Assembly (NCBI GenBank): GCA_947311455.1
Contig: CAMZKY010000190.1
Span: forward strand, 1 to 6,145
Source of the DNA: an uncultured Marinosulfonomonas sp.
GTDB taxonomy: Bacteria; Pseudomonadota; Alphaproteobacteria; Rhodobacterales; Rhodobacteraceae
Length of the DNA: 6,145 bases
Direction: 5' to 3'
Position 1 is the stretch's first letter, and the number at the start of each line of letters is the position of its first letter. The translations under genes were made by a program, and so were the position numbers. The notes beneath the pieces are model-generated. The model was not told the DNA's origin and did no database searches. It saw only the letters and a list, made by a program, of their open reading frames with translations. This document shows positions 5,220-6,145 of the stretch, one piece after another.

Positions 5220-5258
5220 ATGCACATGGACATTCCCGATCCATCGCGGTAGCGATGG
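5220..5258 (+). promoter_or_regulatory. Hairpin and possible 10-aa leader peptide before the transporter start
   Basis: CCATCGC (5241-5247) and GCGATGG (5252-5258) form a perfect 7-bp stem with a GGTA loop that ends 3 nt before the ATG at 5262, covering the place where a ribosome site should be. A short frame ATG...TAG at 5220-5252 (MHMDIPDPSR) has its stop inside the hairpin. Ribosomes on it would melt the stem, a layout like translational attenuation of drug-resistance genes. The short frame has no clear Shine-Dalgarno, so its translation is uncertain. Confidence 0.35.
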
Positions 5259-5261
5259 TAA

Positions 5262-6145
5262 ATGACCCAGAAATCACGATATCTTGATCCGGCCTCGCCG
5301 CCGCATATTTCAACGCTTATTCTATTGGCGGGGGTTTCAGCCCTGACCATGAACATATTCCTGCCGTCGCTTCCGGCAATGGCCCTGTATTTCAATGTCG
5401 AATACAGGGTGATGCAGTTGTCTGTGGCTCTGTATCTGGCCGTTAGTGGCGTGCTTCAAATCCTTGTCGGACCAATATCCGATCGCTTTGGCCGCCGCCC
5501 TGTTTTGCTGGTGGCGATTATCCTGTTTTTACTGGCCACTTTGGGGTGTATATTCGCCCCCAATGCACAGATTTTTCTGGTGTTTCGCATGGCCCAAGCC
5601 ATCATCGCCACCGCCATGGCCCTAAGCCGCGCGGTGGTGCGGGATATGGTGCCCGGCGCGCAGGCTGCCTCGATGATCGGCTATGTAACGATGGGCATGG
5701 CTTTGGTCCCGATGGTTGGCCCGTTCTTTGGTGGCATACTGGAATCGTTCTTTGGCTGGCAGGCCAATTTCTGGCTGTTGTTCCTGTTCGGGGCCGCGTT
5801 GCTGTGGATCACATGGCGCGATCTGGGGGAAACCTTGCAAACACCCTCAAACAGCATGATGGCGCAAATCAGCGCCTATCCCGAATTGTTAAAATCCCGC
5901 CGGTTCTGGGGATATTGCCTAACGGCGGCCTTTTCGGCGGGGGCGTTTTTTGCCTATCTGGGCGGCGCGCCGTTTATCGGCAAAGAGATTTTCAACATGA
6001 CGCCGTTCTGGCTGGGCTTTTCCTTTGGCGCGCCCGCCTCGGGCTATATGATCGGGAACTTTTTATCGGGGCGGTATTCTGTGCGGTTCGGGATTAACCG
6101 GATGGTTCTGATCGGCTGTTCGTTGTCCGCAATCGGGGTCACGAC
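5262..6145 (+). CDS. MFS drug:H+ antiporter, Bcr/CflA type (partial, 3' end beyond the window)
   Basis: A plasma-membrane efflux pump expected to export drugs or metabolites in exchange for protons. The open frame from the ATG at 5262 gives 294 codons (family about 390-410 aa) and runs off the right edge. TM1 spans about residues 15-37 and ends in FLPSLPAM, as in Bcr/CflA proteins. MFS motif A is GPISDRFGRRPVLL (70-83) between TM2 and TM3. RMAQAIIATAMALSRAVVRD (109-128) is the TM4 region, and the antiporter motif C is GMALVPMVGPFFGG (145-158) in TM5. TM6 (about 168-185) and at least two later spans follow. The start is fixed by an in-frame TAA directly before the ATG and by the need to include TM1; no clear Shine-Dalgarno is present and a hairpin occupies its place. 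It diverges from pccB across 197 bp. Substrate is unknown. Confidence 0.92.
   Translation, partial: MTQKSRYLDPASPPHISTLILLAGVSALTMNIFLPSLPAMALYFNVEYRVMQLSVALYLAVSGVLQILVGPISDRFGRRPVLLVAIILFLLATLGCIFAPNAQIFLVFRMAQAIIATAMALSRAVVRDMVPGAQAASMIGYVTMGMALVPMVGPFFGGILESFFGWQANFWLLFLFGAALLWITWRDLGETLQTPSNSMMAQISAYPELLKSRRFWGYCLTAAFSAGAFFAYLGGAPFIGKEIFNMTPFWLGFSFGAPASGYMIGNFLSGRYSVRFGINRMVLIGCSLSAIGVT

Noticed and set aside
5159..5395. A 78-codon minus-strand open frame upstream of pccB
   Set aside because: It is antisense to the transporter N-terminus and covers the inverted repeat; no domain is visible.

Overview
The window looks like chromosomal DNA of an alphaproteobacterium of the order Rhodobacterales (roseobacter-type), with moderate GC for that group. 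The grounds are the pairing of propionyl-CoA carboxylase genes with small Rhodobacterales-type lipoproteins and a DUF6497-type secreted protein, and a TTTGCAAA palindrome upstream of pccB that resembles the reported Rhodobacter PccR site. No lineage marker such as rRNA is present, so the placement rests on gene content recalled from memory.

Layout, reading the minus strand in its transcription direction (right to left). pccB (3532-5064) encodes the carboxyltransferase subunit of propionyl-CoA carboxylase. It is followed after 16 nt by a class I SAM-dependent methyltransferase of unknown substrate (2751-3515), and 2 nt after that by a secreted DUF6497-like protein (2356-2748). These three look like one operon. 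A 214-bp regulatory-looking gap follows, with three phased 11-bp repeats (two are full DnaA-box matches) and two palindromes. Next come a 44-aa lipoprotein (2007-2141), a hairpin, a 119-aa protein of unknown function (1557-1916), and a structured untranslated stretch ending in a strong intrinsic terminator (1355-1390). A 66-aa lipoprotein with its own likely promoter (1031-1231) ends at another strong terminator (966-1000). Last is pccA (2-913, cut by the window edge), the biotin carboxylase subunit.

On the plus strand a divergent gene begins at 5262 and runs off the right edge: a Bcr/CflA-type drug:H+ antiporter of the major facilitator superfamily. The 197-bp divergent region holds the PccR-like palindrome, a 10-bp inverted repeat, and a small hairpin and possible leader peptide just before the transporter start codon.

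How it works together: PccA (biotin carboxylase plus, beyond the edge, the biotin carrier) and PccB (carboxyl transfer) form the enzyme that turns propionyl-CoA into methylmalonyl-CoA, on the route to succinyl-CoA. The small genes between them have no known catalytic link to that pathway. No mobile element, CRISPR array, tRNA or rRNA was seen. The less ordinary parts are the methyltransferase in the pccB operon, the non-coding structures at 1355-1530 and 2230-2310, and the leader of the transporter gene.
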